The notes beneath the pieces are model-generated. The model was not told where the DNA came from, searched no databases, and was given only the letters and a program-made list of their open reading frames with translations. Below are positions 19,422 through 28,591 of a stretch of 64,000 nucleotides of DNA, in pieces. Location: assembly GCF_000093025.1 (NCBI RefSeq), contig NC_014207.1, positions 1,922,001 to 1,986,000 of the forward strand, read 5' to 3'. This DNA is from Methylotenera versatilis 301 (GTDB taxonomy: Bacteria; Pseudomonadota; Gammaproteobacteria; Burkholderiales; Methylophilaceae). A program made the position numbers and the translations under genes. Each line of letters opens with the position of its first letter. The stretch's first letter is position 1.

Positions 19422-19450
19422 GGCAAACTCACTGAGTTTGCCCGTTTCTA
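19422..19450 (+). terminator. Terminator of the flagellar cluster
   Basis: GGCAAACTCA (19422-19431) pairs perfectly with TGAGTTTGCC (19433-19442), followed by CGTTTCT. It lies about 105 bases after flgL. The T-run is short but the stem is strong. Confidence 0.65.
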
Positions 19451-19483
19451 TTTAAACACCTTCACGAATATCTCATCTGGATA

Positions 19484-19497
19484 CCCCTATTTAGGGG
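19484..19497. promoter_or_regulatory. Candidate operator palindrome upstream of the heme-binding-type gene
   Basis: CCCCTATTTAGGGG, an inverted repeat of five bases on each side of a four-base centre, about 120 bases before the start of the next gene. It has no T-run and is too small for a terminator, so it looks more like a binding site for a dimeric regulator. Which regulator is unknown. Confidence 0.4.
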
Positions 19498-19615
19498 ATA
19501 TTTCATTCAATTTTTTTGGACTACTATTGATTTCGCAATATTTTTCAATTAAATATTCCATCATATTCAATATCTCATTCTATTAAATAGCTTAATTTCT
19601 CAAGGAGAGAATTAA

Positions 19616-20347
19616 ATGACCAAGAAAATCGCAGGTTTAACATTTGCAGTGCTAGCAAGCGTGTTTACAGCAAACGCCAACGCTGGCTGTGCAGATATTT
19701 CATATACTACCTTACAACAAGCAGCAAATTTCGCACGTGCATTAGGCAATACTGGCGGCTTAAGCTTAAACATGTGGGCAACGTTTGTAGATGAAACCGG
19801 TAAAGTTTGTGCTGTAGTCAATACTGGCGTTAAAGGCGAACTAGCTGGCAATTCACAATGGTTGGGTAGTCGTGTCATTTCCGCTCAAAAAGCGAATACA
19901 GGTAATGCATTCAGCTTAAATGGCCTAGCTATCTCAAGCGGTGCTTTGTATGCTGCGGTGCAACCAGGCGGCAGTTTATATGGCTTACAAGAAAGTAACC
20001 CTGTAGATGCTGAAGCTGCATACAAAGGCCCAGCAACAAGTTTTGGTAAAGCGAATGATCCACTAGTTGGCACTCGCGTAGGTGGTGTTAACGTATTTGG
20101 TGGCGGTTTACCACTTTACAAAAATGGTGTGAAAATTGGTGGTATTGGTGTGTCTGGCGATACATCATGTACCGATCACGCTTTTGTATGGAAAATGCGT
20201 CAAATCCTAGCCATGGAACCAGCAGCATCAGTAACACAAGTTGAGAAGTTAAAATTAACTGGGACTTTTGCGGCGCTTGGCGACCATCCAACTTGTATAG
20301 GTGGTGCAATTGGCGACCAATCAGGCTTCGTAGCTTCAGCACCTTAA
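19616..20347 (+). CDS. Secreted GlcG/HbpS-type heme-binding domain protein
   Basis: 243 residues. The N-terminus is a signal peptide (LTFAVLASVFTANANA), so the mature protein is probably periplasmic. The rest fits the GlcG/HbpS (DUF336) fold: YTTLQQAANFARALGN, TFVDETGKVCAVVNTG, and the glycine-rich GGGLPLYKNGVKIGGIGVSG. Members bind heme or small cofactors and often sit near oxidoreductase genes, but the function is generally unclear. It stands alone, with AAGGAGAG before its ATG, a possible operator 120 bases upstream and a strong terminator after it. Cys residues near the start of the mature chain and at the C-terminus could form disulfides. Confidence 0.8.
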   Translation: MTKKIAGLTFAVLASVFTANANAGCADISYTTLQQAANFARALGNTGGLSLNMWATFVDETGKVCAVVNTGVKGELAGNSQWLGSRVISAQKANTGNAFSLNGLAISSGALYAAVQPGGSLYGLQESNPVDAEAAYKGPATSFGKANDPLVGTRVGGVNVFGGGLPLYKNGVKIGGIGVSGDTSCTDHAFVWKMRQILAMEPAASVTQVEKLKLTGTFAALGDHPTCIGGAIGDQSGFVASAP

Positions 20348-20364
20348 CTAAAATGTAAAAAGAT

Positions 20365-20393
20365 AAAAACCCCAGTCTAATGGGGTTTTTATT
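20365..20393 (+). terminator. Rho-independent terminator
   Basis: AAAAACCCCA (20365-20374) pairs with TGGGGTTTTT (20381-20390) around a six-base loop, giving a T-run on both strands. It lies 18 bases after the preceding stop codon and separates that gene from the filament locus. Confidence 0.92.
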
Positions 20394-20458
20394 TGTAAAA
20401 AACAACAATAAAACAATCAAGTATAATAAATATCAGTTTGCTGTTAAAAGGCTTTCTT

Positions 20459-20884
20459 ATGCGAAATAATCGCCAGTGGTTTCACGTTAACAAAGGCTTC
20501 ACGCTGCTTGAGCTTTTAGTCGTCATGGTGATTATTGGCTTATTGGTCAGCTATGTTGGGCCTCGCTATTTTGGCCAATTAAGCAAATCTGAAGTAAAAA
20601 CAGCTAAAGCACAGATTTTTTCACTAAGAAAAGCGCTTGATGTCTACCGCCTAGATACTGGGAGTTATCCAGATCAACAAGCTGGCTTAGAGGCATTAAT
20701 GACTGCGCCACAAGGTAATAGCAAATGGCAAGGTCCTTATTTGCAAAAAGCCATTCCAAATGATCCATGGGATCACCCTTACATTTACCGCATTCCAGGT
20801 GAAAAATCTGAGTTTGACTTATTCTCTTACGGAGCGGATGGTCGAGCTGGCGGCACTAATGAAAATGCAGATATTAGCGATTAA
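20459..20884 (+). CDS. gspG: Type II secretion major pseudopilin GspG-like
   Basis: 141 residues from the ATG at 20459; AAAAGG lies just before it, so the TTG 21 bases upstream is not needed. Prepilin cleavage site KG|FTLLELLVVMVIIGLL with Glu at position +5, followed by the GspG body: TGSYPDQQAGLEALM, GPYLQKAIPNDPWDHPY, and the calcium-site region FSYGADGRAGG. The mature subunit would build the periplasmic pseudopilus after cleavage by a prepilin peptidase, which is not in this window. First gene of a locus that runs to 30165. Confidence 0.9.
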   Translation: MRNNRQWFHVNKGFTLLELLVVMVIIGLLVSYVGPRYFGQLSKSEVKTAKAQIFSLRKALDVYRLDTGSYPDQQAGLEALMTAPQGNSKWQGPYLQKAIPNDPWDHPYIYRIPGEKSEFDLFSYGADGRAGGTNENADISD

Positions 20885-20898
20885 GCTGAGTCATCATC

Positions 20899-22095
20899 AT
20901 GCAATATCAGTTACGCGTTCTTCGTGAAGGTCATGCCCCCTACCAGTTCGAGCTTGATGCTAGCTCTATTGAAGATGCTCGAATTAAGGCCGAACAACAA
21001 GGCTTAATTGTCTTACAGGTTAAGTCATCTGCATCGGCAATTATTCTGCAAACACTCAATCAAAAAAACATTCCGTTTCCGCTGATGTTGTTTTGCCAAG
21101 AATTTCGCGTACTGTTCGAAGCTGGCTTATCTGTCATGGATGTGCTGCATACGCTCATCGATAAAGAAACTAACTCAGCTATTAAGCTTATATTGCAACA
21201 ACTACTCATGGCTGTTCAAGAAGGTAAAACCTTATCGCAAGCCATGTCGCTTAATACTAACGCATTCCCCACCCTATTTATCGCCACCATTAGCGCTGCC
21301 GAGACCACTAGTGATTTGCCCGAAGCCTTGCTGCGTTATAGCCAGTATTTAGAAAATGTCGATTTACTTAAAAAACGTATTGTCAGCGCCTCTGTTTACC
21401 CAGCCATCGTCACGAGTTTCGGCTTACTTGTATTGGCATTTCTAGTCGTATTTGTCATACCAAAATTCAGTAAGATTTACGCAACACAAGTGACAAACAT
21501 TTCTACAAGTACCAAATTTTTGCTGAAGGTTGGCGATTTTTCACAACACTATGGTTATATTATTTTAGGGTTATTAGTCGCAATGATTGCCGCATTGATC
21601 ATCATGATTTCTCGCCCAGAAATACGTGCCAAGCTTTACGACGCCTTGTGGAAGATTCCATTTTTAGGCAACAAGGTGCGGGTATATCACCTGGCACGAT
21701 TTTATCGCACGTTCTCTATGCTGCTCAAAAGCGGTATTCCCGTGATGAATGGCTTAGCCATGGTAGAAAGCTTGCTTGGTGCAGGCTTAAAAAACAATCT
21801 ACAAAAAGCCAAAAAACTCATTACCGAAGGCCAACAGTTTTCTCAAGCACTATCAGAAGCTGAACTCACCACACCTGTGGCCATGCGTTTATTCAATGTC
21901 GGCGAAAAAACAGGCACTTTAGATAAAATGATGGAGCGCGCAGCAAGTTTTCATGAAGAAGAAATGATTCGTTGGGTAGACCGATTTACCAAGATATTTG
22001 AACCAACATTAATGGCACTTATTGGCATCTTAATTGGCGGCATTGTGTTGATGATGTATATGCCAATTTTTGAGCTTGCGAGCGGTATCCAATGA
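20899..22095 (+). CDS. gspF: Inner-membrane platform protein GspF/PilC family
   Basis: 398 residues. Two tandem T2SF domains: the first about 65-190 (FCQEFRVLFEAGLSVMDVLH), the second about 265-390 (LARFYRTFSMLLKSGIPVMNGL, FNVGEKTGTLDKMM). Three membrane helices lie near 170, 215 and 370. The protein links the cytoplasmic ATPase to filament assembly in the inner membrane. Its stop overlaps the next start (ATGA), so the ATPase is translationally coupled to it. Confidence 0.92.
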   Translation: MQYQLRVLREGHAPYQFELDASSIEDARIKAEQQGLIVLQVKSSASAIILQTLNQKNIPFPLMLFCQEFRVLFEAGLSVMDVLHTLIDKETNSAIKLILQQLLMAVQEGKTLSQAMSLNTNAFPTLFIATISAAETTSDLPEALLRYSQYLENVDLLKKRIVSASVYPAIVTSFGLLVLAFLVVFVIPKFSKIYATQVTNISTSTKFLLKVGDFSQHYGYIILGLLVAMIAALIIMISRPEIRAKLYDALWKIPFLGNKVRVYHLARFYRTFSMLLKSGIPVMNGLAMVESLLGAGLKNNLQKAKKLITEGQQFSQALSEAELTTPVAMRLFNVGEKTGTLDKMMERAASFHEEEMIRWVDRFTKIFEPTLMALIGILIGGIVLMMYMPIFELASGIQ

Positions 22096-23780
22096 TTCAA
22101 GATATGCATAACTTAAACGAAATGCTGCTGCAAGCCGCCAAAACTGCAAAAGTTAGCGGGCAACGTGCCATTGAAGTACTGCAAGAAAACAGCCAATTAT
22201 CTCCAGAAGCATTCACGCAACAATTGGCCAATACGCTTGCTTACCCCTACCTCACACTTACGCAAATGCTAACGCTGCAGCCAGCGTTTGACCGTATTTC
22301 ATTCTCAGAATCTTTACAGAATGAATGTGTGTTACTCCATGACCCCTCTTTGCACGACAATAACTCTAACATTTTCGTCTTTGCTGATATTTACAACCAG
22401 CGCCTGCAAACATGGGCTGCAGAACGGGTTGGCGGTGCATTTATAACGTACTTAGCACACCATGCAGATATTGCGGCTTACCTTGCAAAACAAGAAGAAG
22501 ATACCCGCACGGTACAAACAGCGATTGGTCATGTTGCACATACAAAAAATGAGGCCGATGCCACCGAGGAGTTGTCCCTCAATATGATTGAGGGTGACGT
22601 CAGCCCAGTCATCAAATTAGTACGCTCCACGCTTTACGATGCCCTAAAAGCAGAGGCCAGTGATATTCACCTAGAAACCGCCCCCACTGGCTTAGTGATT
22701 AAATATCGCCTAGATGGTGTATTAAGCCAAGTCGGCGCAATCAGCGACCCTAAACTAGCTGAACAAGTCATCTCGCGCATCAAAGTTATCTCTGAGCTAG
22801 ATATTACCGAGCAACGCGTACCACAAGATGGTCGCTTTCGCTCCGTGTATCGTGGTCGTGATGTAGATTTCAGGGTGTCAGTCATGCCCAGTATTCACGG
22901 TGAAGATGTCGTCATTCGTGTATTAGATAAGCAAACATTGGCTGACCAAGCCAGTGGACTAAGTCTTGACGTGCTAGGTTTTGATGCCGCCAGTATGCAA
23001 ACCATGCGCGAGCAATTCACCCTGCCCTATGGCATGGTATTGGTCACAGGCCCTACTGGCAGCGGAAAAACCACCACGCTATACGCCGCCATTAGTGAAA
23101 TCAACCATGGCGATGACAAAATCGTTACCATTGAAGACCCTGTTGAATATCAACTGGCAGGCGTTTTGCAGATTCCCGTCAATGAGAAAAAGGGTCTGAC
23201 CTTTGCGCGCGGCTTGCGCTCTATTTTACGGCACGACCCTGATCGCATCATGGTAGGTGAGATTCGCGATGCTGAAACCGCACAAATCGCCGTGCAATCC
23301 GCACTCACTGGGCATTTAGTATTTACCACCGTGCATGCCAATAACGCTTTTGACGTCATTGGCCGCTTTTTAAATATGGGGGTAGATCCATATAGCTTTG
23401 TTTCAGCACTCAATATTGTCGTTGCGCAGCGCTTGTTGCGCTCAGTTTGCCAACATTGTGCAGAACCCATCAAGCCAGAAACCTCAGCACTACCAACAAA
23501 ATTACAGCATTTAAGCATACCAGCCAATGCCACACTAAAACGTGGCAAAGGTTGCGGCGCGTGTCGTGGCACGGGATATAAAGGCCGCCGTGCTGTCGCC
23601 GAGATTTTACTGTTAGATGATGAGCTAAGAGAACTGATTGCAAATCGAGCATCCATCAGACAAATTAAGGAGTTGGCTGTTAAAAAGGGGACGCGATTTT
23701 TGCACCATGCCGCCTTAGAAATGGCTTACCGAGGCGAGACAACGTTAGAGGAGGTGCTGCGTGTTGCTCCCATGGTCTAA
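22092..23780 (+). CDS. gspE: Filament assembly ATPase GspE/PilB/MshE family
   Basis: 562 residues. Walker A GPTGSGKTTTLYA near residue 320, Asp box VTIEDPVEYQL, Walker B IMVGEIRDAETA, His box FTTVHANNAF. A zinc-binding four-Cys motif follows (CQHC near 453, CGAC near 488), as in extension ATPases. The N-terminal 150 residues are only loosely T2SSE_N-like, and I do not see the clear c-di-GMP-binding MshEN pattern. The hexamer would power assembly from the cytoplasm through the platform protein encoded just before it. It overlaps the next gene by 20 bases. Confidence 0.93.
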   Translation: MIQDMHNLNEMLLQAAKTAKVSGQRAIEVLQENSQLSPEAFTQQLANTLAYPYLTLTQMLTLQPAFDRISFSESLQNECVLLHDPSLHDNNSNIFVFADIYNQRLQTWAAERVGGAFITYLAHHADIAAYLAKQEEDTRTVQTAIGHVAHTKNEADATEELSLNMIEGDVSPVIKLVRSTLYDALKAEASDIHLETAPTGLVIKYRLDGVLSQVGAISDPKLAEQVISRIKVISELDITEQRVPQDGRFRSVYRGRDVDFRVSVMPSIHGEDVVIRVLDKQTLADQASGLSLDVLGFDAASMQTMREQFTLPYGMVLVTGPTGSGKTTTLYAAISEINHGDDKIVTIEDPVEYQLAGVLQIPVNEKKGLTFARGLRSILRHDPDRIMVGEIRDAETAQIAVQSALTGHLVFTTVHANNAFDVIGRFLNMGVDPYSFVSALNIVVAQRLLRSVCQHCAEPIKPETSALPTKLQHLSIPANATLKRGKGCGACRGTGYKGRRAVAEILLLDDELRELIANRASIRQIKELAVKKGTRFLHHAALEMAYRGETTLEEVLRVAPMV

Positions 23781-25089
23781 GCAAAGCACGTTAGCGATTA
23801 GCCATCATGGCATTGCTTTTAAGCATGCTGATGGACAATCTCAGCTACTCACTGACAGTGAATTTACATGGGCAAATGTTGCACCACTTAATACCGCGCA
23901 ACTAGCAGAAATACTCAATGCTCATCAATCATTACTCAAGCACCAGCAAGTGCGGGTGTTGCTTTCAAATACATTGATTCGTTACCTAGTATTGCCTTGG
24001 CAAAACGAAGTATTTGCCAGAAATGATTGGCAGTCGATTGTGCAGCATGAGTTTCGCAAACAATATGGCGTAGCGGCTGATGCGTGGAAGGTATCCGTGA
24101 GCTTTAGCAATTATGGGCAATCAATCATCGCCGCAGCGATGGATGAAAGTCTTTTTGTACAACTTGAAGCCAGCGCGAGGGCACTTAATTTCAACATCAC
24201 TTCCGTTCAACCATTGCTGATGCCATTGCTCAATACCTCAGCAGAACCGCCACGTGACTGGGTATTAGTTGCAGAGCCAGAACGCATTCTGTTATGCCGC
24301 ATGCACAACACAGAGTGGCAGCAGATTTTAATAGACTCCCCACCCACAGGGCTTGAGTACCAGCATGCAGAACAGCTGATTAATCGTAACTTATTGCATG
24401 TCGCAACGAACGAACAGCCAAGCAAAGTGAATAGCTATGTTTCCGCAGCCTTGCACAAAGCTTGGGAACATACCAATAGCAAACTACAAAAGACTATGCT
24501 TAGAAGCAACTCAACTCGAGCCCACGCCCTATGGATGGTTGAGTTGCCATTTAATAAAAAATCGCCAAAAATAAACTTAGACTTTGCTGAAAAAACACAG
24601 CTAAACAATACCTCATGGACTTGGGGAATACTCGCTATTGCCTTGCTGGCAATGACTTTTCTCTATACGCAATACCAAGGCACCAGTAAAAAAATTAGTG
24701 AACAAATCCGCTTAGCAGAAAACAAAGCGCGGTCTGAAGACGCAAGAAAACCCAACTTGGCAGCCGCTCCAGCCATGCTGGATAAATTGAAGCTGGCGCA
24801 GCAAACACAGCAGCAGCTTGATTTACCGTGGATGCAAATGCTAAAAGCGCTAGAAACTGTAAAAGCTTCGAATCCTCACATTGCCATTTTAAGCATAAGC
24901 CCTAACAAAAATCGCGCAGAAATTAAACTCACAGGTCAAACCGCAGAGTTTTCAGACATCACCAGTTTTTTAGACGCACTGCGTACCAATAACAGTTTCA
25001 CCGACGCAGTATTAGTCAGCCAACACTTAGCAGATGACCAAGCAAAACTACTGTACGTGTTTGAAGTTAACTTGGGGTGGCGCGTATGA
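23761..25089 (+). CDS. PilM/GspL-like assembly protein with one membrane helix
   Basis: 442 residues, starting with GTG after a good GGAGG site inside the end of the ATPase gene. The first 280 residues are cytoplasmic and resemble the actin-like fold of PilM, GspL and MshI (VRVLLSNTLIRYLVLPW). A single helix follows near 285-305 (WGILAIALLAMTFLYTQYQG), then a periplasmic coiled-coil and a small domain as in PilN/GspL. It therefore resembles a PilM-PilN fusion, the GspL/MshI arrangement. It likely docks the ATPase to the inner-membrane complex. Family assignment rests on architecture and context more than on motifs. Confidence 0.7.
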   Translation: MLLPWSKQSTLAISHHGIAFKHADGQSQLLTDSEFTWANVAPLNTAQLAEILNAHQSLLKHQQVRVLLSNTLIRYLVLPWQNEVFARNDWQSIVQHEFRKQYGVAADAWKVSVSFSNYGQSIIAAAMDESLFVQLEASARALNFNITSVQPLLMPLLNTSAEPPRDWVLVAEPERILLCRMHNTEWQQILIDSPPTGLEYQHAEQLINRNLLHVATNEQPSKVNSYVSAALHKAWEHTNSKLQKTMLRSNSTRAHALWMVELPFNKKSPKINLDFAEKTQLNNTSWTWGILAIALLAMTFLYTQYQGTSKKISEQIRLAENKARSEDARKPNLAAAPAMLDKLKLAQQTQQQLDLPWMQMLKALETVKASNPHIAILSISPNKNRAEIKLTGQTAEFSDITSFLDALRTNNSFTDAVLVSQHLADDQAKLLYVFEVNLGWRV

Positions 25090-25628
25090 AAACCGCAGCA
25101 ATCATCACACAGGCAAAATGGCAATTATTCAGGATGCTCGAATCCTTAAGCTTGCTGAGTAAAGTTGGTTTATTTTTCATACTGATAACTTCATTGGCTT
25201 ACTCTTTCACCTATCTACCACTTACTCACAAGCTGGCCAGCTTGCAGCAATATTCTACTGAGCAGCATCACCCTATCCAGCCTAAAGCCGATCCAGATGT
25301 GGAAGTGAATCGCTACATTGATACTTTCCCTAGTTTTACAACGCGAGCAAGCAAGCTGAATGAATTGGTCGCCATTGCAAAACAACAGCAATTACTGCTG
25401 AATGAAGTCACTTACAAAACAGAAAGCAATCTGCAGCAACCGTTGAGCCACTATCAAGTGGAGCTGAGCGTACTGGCTTCATATGCTGAAATTCATCTTT
25501 TTTTAAATACTGTGCTGAAAAAAATGCCTTTTGTCGCGATTGAGTCACTCAACCTAAATCGAACAAGTGCGCTAGATGAGGCAGTAGAAGCGCGCATTCA
25601 GTTAACGTTCTTTTTTAAGCGAACATAA
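25086..25628 (+). CDS. PilO/GspM-like inner-membrane protein
   Basis: 180 residues from the ATG at 25086, which overlaps the previous stop codon. One helix near the N-terminus (VGLFFILITSLAYSFTYL), a short coiled coil, and a periplasmic alpha/beta domain (about 80-180) ending in FFFKR. Size, topology and position after a PilM/GspL-like gene match PilO, GspM or MshJ, which form the periplasmic part of the assembly platform. Sequence motifs are weak, so this is a context-based call. Confidence 0.6.
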   Translation: MKTAAIITQAKWQLFRMLESLSLLSKVGLFFILITSLAYSFTYLPLTHKLASLQQYSTEQHHPIQPKADPDVEVNRYIDTFPSFTTRASKLNELVAIAKQQQLLLNEVTYKTESNLQQPLSHYQVELSVLASYAEIHLFLNTVLKKMPFVAIESLNLNRTSALDEAVEARIQLTFFFKRT

Positions 25629-25631
25629 CTC

Positions 25632-26132
25632 ATGTTAACGAAACGGCAACTAATGTTGATGACTGCCCTGCTTGTAACGCTATGGCTTACATGGCAAAGC
25701 AGTAAGCATGAACAATCTATAGAAATATCACAACCCACACGTGTATTAAACACAGTGCAAACAGATGATAAAAAACTTGTAAGTAACAATACTAAGCTCA
25801 TATTAAAAAACAGAGACTTACCTGACAGCAGTGAAAATCTATTCTCCACGCCAATAAAAGCATTACACCAAGCAAGTAATGCTGCATTTACAGCGCCTAA
25901 ACCAGTCGCACCTCCGCTACCTTTTAAGTATCTAGGTCGCATGCTTGTTGGCACTGGCAGCGGCGTGATGTTGAATGTTCAAGGTGAAGTGATGCCTATC
26001 CAGCAGGGTGATGTGTTGCTAGGGCTATATAAAGTGCAAGCTATATACGAAAACGCTGGATCGCTGGAAATTCAGTTTTTATATTTGCCCCTGAATCAAA
26101 TGCAAACGTTAAGCGCACAAACAGGAAGTTAG
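25632..26132 (+). CDS. PilP/GspC/MshK-like periplasmic protein
   Basis: 166 residues: an N-terminal membrane anchor (LMLMTALLVTLWLTWQ), a disordered linker, then a small beta domain (about 95-160; FKYLGRMLVGTGSGVMLNVQ, PIQQGDVLLGLYKVQAI). This resembles the HR/PilP domain that connects the inner-membrane platform to the secretin. It lies directly before the secretin gene, where pilP or mshK usually sits. Confidence 0.6.
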   Translation: MLTKRQLMLMTALLVTLWLTWQSSKHEQSIEISQPTRVLNTVQTDDKKLVSNNTKLILKNRDLPDSSENLFSTPIKALHQASNAAFTAPKPVAPPLPFKYLGRMLVGTGSGVMLNVQGEVMPIQQGDVLLGLYKVQAIYENAGSLEIQFLYLPLNQMQTLSAQTGS

Positions 26133-26142
26133 GGAAGTCCAT

Positions 26143-28059
26143 ATGGAAAATCTAGCCATGAAAAATACCAAATTAAAAAGAATAGGCCTGTACTTACTTA
26201 TTTTGCAGTTCACTGCCTGCCAAACACCAGTACCAAAACTTCTACCTGATGTGCATGTTGATAGCCGCCTACAAAGCCCTACTCATGCCGCGCAAGTGCC
26301 AGAAAAATTAGCGAACATCGCGGAACGCGAGCAAAAAATCAATGCCTTGCTGGCTGATGAGAATGAAGCTTGGCAACGTGATGACTACGATGCGTTAACG
26401 AAAATCTATGAAGCATTAGCGCAATATGACCCTGGAAATTTACGTGCAATACAAGGTTTCACTATGATAGAAACCGCCAAGAAACATGATGCCATGATTG
26501 CTGAAGCGGTCAACTTAATGAATAAAAATGAAGCCAGTGATGAACTTGCACTAGCTAAACTACGGCTAGTACTATTAGAGAGCCCGCAGCACAAGAAAGC
26601 TTTACCGCTCTATAACGCTTTACTTGCCAAGCAAGCTGAAACTAACAAGGCTAAAACAAGCAAAAAGTTAAGTTTCAATCAGCCTATCACTATGGAATTT
26701 AGAGATGTGAATCTTAAAATGATTTTTGAGTCACTTTCCAAGACCACTAAAGTCAATTTTATACTCGATAAAGATGTGCCCAGCGACCAAAATGCCACCA
26801 TATTTTTAAAATCTGTGCCTTTTGGCGATGCGCTAGATTTGTTGCTGGAAACCAATCAGCTAGAGAAAAAAGTACTAAGTGAAAACTCCGTCATTATTTA
26901 CTTGAACGACATATTGCACCAACGCGATTACAAAGATTTAAGTGTGCGTAGCTTTACTCTGGATTATGCCGATGCCAAACAGATGAGTACCATTTTGCGC
27001 ACTATGCTCAATATGCGTAACATGGAAATTGACCCTAGACTGAACACCTTATTAATCAAAGACTCTCCCGAGATTTTAGCGCTGGCCGAGAAGATTATTT
27101 ACGCACAAGATAAGCCTGACCCTGAAGTCATGCTTGAGCTGCAAGTCATGGAAGTTAAGCGCAGTTACTTACAAAATCTAGGCGTTAACCCTATTACTGG
27201 CATTAGCGTACCAGTGCCATCTTCTGGCATATTAACAGTGAAAGATTTACGCGTATCAGGTAATTCATTAGTGGTGAATGGTATACCAGGCCTAGTGTTT
27301 GACGCAACCAGTGGTGACGTTAACTTACTGGCAAACCCAAAAATTCGGGTTAAAAATAAAGACACCGCAAGAATTCATATAGGTGAAAAAGTACCTGTCT
27401 TCACAGCCAATGTGGCCTCCACTGGCGTAACATCACAAACCGTACAATATATTGATGCTGGCTTAAAACTGGAAGTTGAGCCAACCATTAGCGCTGCAGA
27501 TGACGTCACTATTAAAATCAACCTAAATGTTGGCTCAATTGGCGATAAAGTTGTTGCTTCTTCTGGGGCTAGCCAAAGTATTGCCTTTAGAGTTGGTACT
27601 CGGTTAGCCACCACGCAATTGCGTTTACACGATGGTGAAACGCAAATTCTTGCTGGCTTAATCGATGACCAAGATCGCAAAAACGTGAGTGGCATACCCG
27701 GCTTATCTAAGATTCCATTGCTAGGTAAATTATTTTCAAACCAAACTGATGACAAAGTTAAAACGGAAATTGTCTTATCAATCACCCCGCACATCATTCG
27801 TCAACGCACGCCACAACAAGCACACGAGGCCGATATTTGGACAGGCTCAGAAGGTCAAGTCGGCCGTCATTCTCCATCGCCAGCTTTTGCTGATGGCGTA
27901 GCACCATTTATGGTGCCAAAACCACCACCATCCGCGGCTCCCGCAAGCCGTGATGATACGCCAAAGAATATCAACCTAGCTTTGCCGCCAGGATTCTCGC
28001 TGGGTGGTGGATTGAACGCAGACCAAAAATCCGCACCTATCACTAAGCCCACGGAATAA
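26143..28059 (+). CDS. gspD: Outer-membrane secretin, lipoprotein type (GspD/MshL-like)
   Basis: 638 residues. A lipoprotein signal ends in FTAC with Cys at residue 26. A helical TPR-like region follows (about 55-165), then an STN/N0-type domain (about 180-260; ITMEFRDVNLKMIFESLSKT), an N1-type domain, and the secretin core (about 320-545) with VPGIPGLSKIPLLGKLF-type motif and TEIVLSITPHIIR. The C-terminal 80 residues are Pro-rich. The multimer would form the outer-membrane pore. The TPR-like segment and built-in lipid anchor suggest it needs no separate pilotin (inference). AGGGAAG upstream supports the start. Confidence 0.9.
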   Translation: MENLAMKNTKLKRIGLYLLILQFTACQTPVPKLLPDVHVDSRLQSPTHAAQVPEKLANIAEREQKINALLADENEAWQRDDYDALTKIYEALAQYDPGNLRAIQGFTMIETAKKHDAMIAEAVNLMNKNEASDELALAKLRLVLLESPQHKKALPLYNALLAKQAETNKAKTSKKLSFNQPITMEFRDVNLKMIFESLSKTTKVNFILDKDVPSDQNATIFLKSVPFGDALDLLLETNQLEKKVLSENSVIIYLNDILHQRDYKDLSVRSFTLDYADAKQMSTILRTMLNMRNMEIDPRLNTLLIKDSPEILALAEKIIYAQDKPDPEVMLELQVMEVKRSYLQNLGVNPITGISVPVPSSGILTVKDLRVSGNSLVVNGIPGLVFDATSGDVNLLANPKIRVKNKDTARIHIGEKVPVFTANVASTGVTSQTVQYIDAGLKLEVEPTISAADDVTIKINLNVGSIGDKVVASSGASQSIAFRVGTRLATTQLRLHDGETQILAGLIDDQDRKNVSGIPGLSKIPLLGKLFSNQTDDKVKTEIVLSITPHIIRQRTPQQAHEADIWTGSEGQVGRHSPSPAFADGVAPFMVPKPPPSAAPASRDDTPKNINLALPPGFSLGGGLNADQKSAPITKPTE

Positions 28060-28066
28060 AGTCTCA

Positions 28067-28591
28067 ATGACCCGCGTGGCTAGAAAAACAGGCGCAATTA
28101 GACAAATATACGGCTTCTCTTACGTAGAGCTGGTATTTGTCATTGCAATACTTGCTTTGCTAGCCGCTGTGGCAACGCCCTATCTTGAAAAAAATATTCA
28201 GCGGAAGAAAGAGCTAGAGTTAAAACAGAGTTTACGTGAAATACGTATCGCAATAGATGAGTATAAAGCCGCGTCTGACCAAGGTAAGGTAAAAAAATCT
28301 ATAGGTGACAGCGGTTACCCGCATCATTTAGAAGATTTAGTCATAGGAGTGGAAGATATCACCGATCCACAAAAGAAAAAGTTGCGATTCTTAAGAAGAC
28401 TGCCAGCTGACCCCATGTATCCTAAAGATCAGCATCTACCATTAAATAATGAAATTAAACCGGCAGACACTTGGGGCAAGCGCAGTTACGCCAGCGATGC
28501 TGAAAACCCACGCGAGGGTGATGATGTTTACGACATTTACTCACTGAGCAGCGATATCGGCTTGAATGGGGTCGCTTATGCACAGTGGTAA
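28067..28591 (+). CDS. Pseudopilin-like protein with long basic leader
   Basis: 174 residues. After a 17-residue basic leader comes the prepilin signal YG|FSYVELVFVIAILALLAA, with the conserved Glu at +5. A GspG-like stalk follows (LRIIR-type helix EIRIAIDEYKAA), then a variable C-terminal domain with PADPMYPKDQ. It follows the secretin after 7 bases. Probably a minor subunit of the same filament. Confidence 0.8.
   Translation: MTRVARKTGAIRQIYGFSYVELVFVIAILALLAAVATPYLEKNIQRKKELELKQSLREIRIAIDEYKAASDQGKVKKSIGDSGYPHHLEDLVIGVEDITDPQKKKLRFLRRLPADPMYPKDQHLPLNNEIKPADTWGKRSYASDAENPREGDDVYDIYSLSSDIGLNGVAYAQW

Noticed and set aside
20438-20884. GspG starting at the TTG at 20438
   Set aside because: The ATG at 20459 has a better ribosome-binding site and gives a normal leader length.
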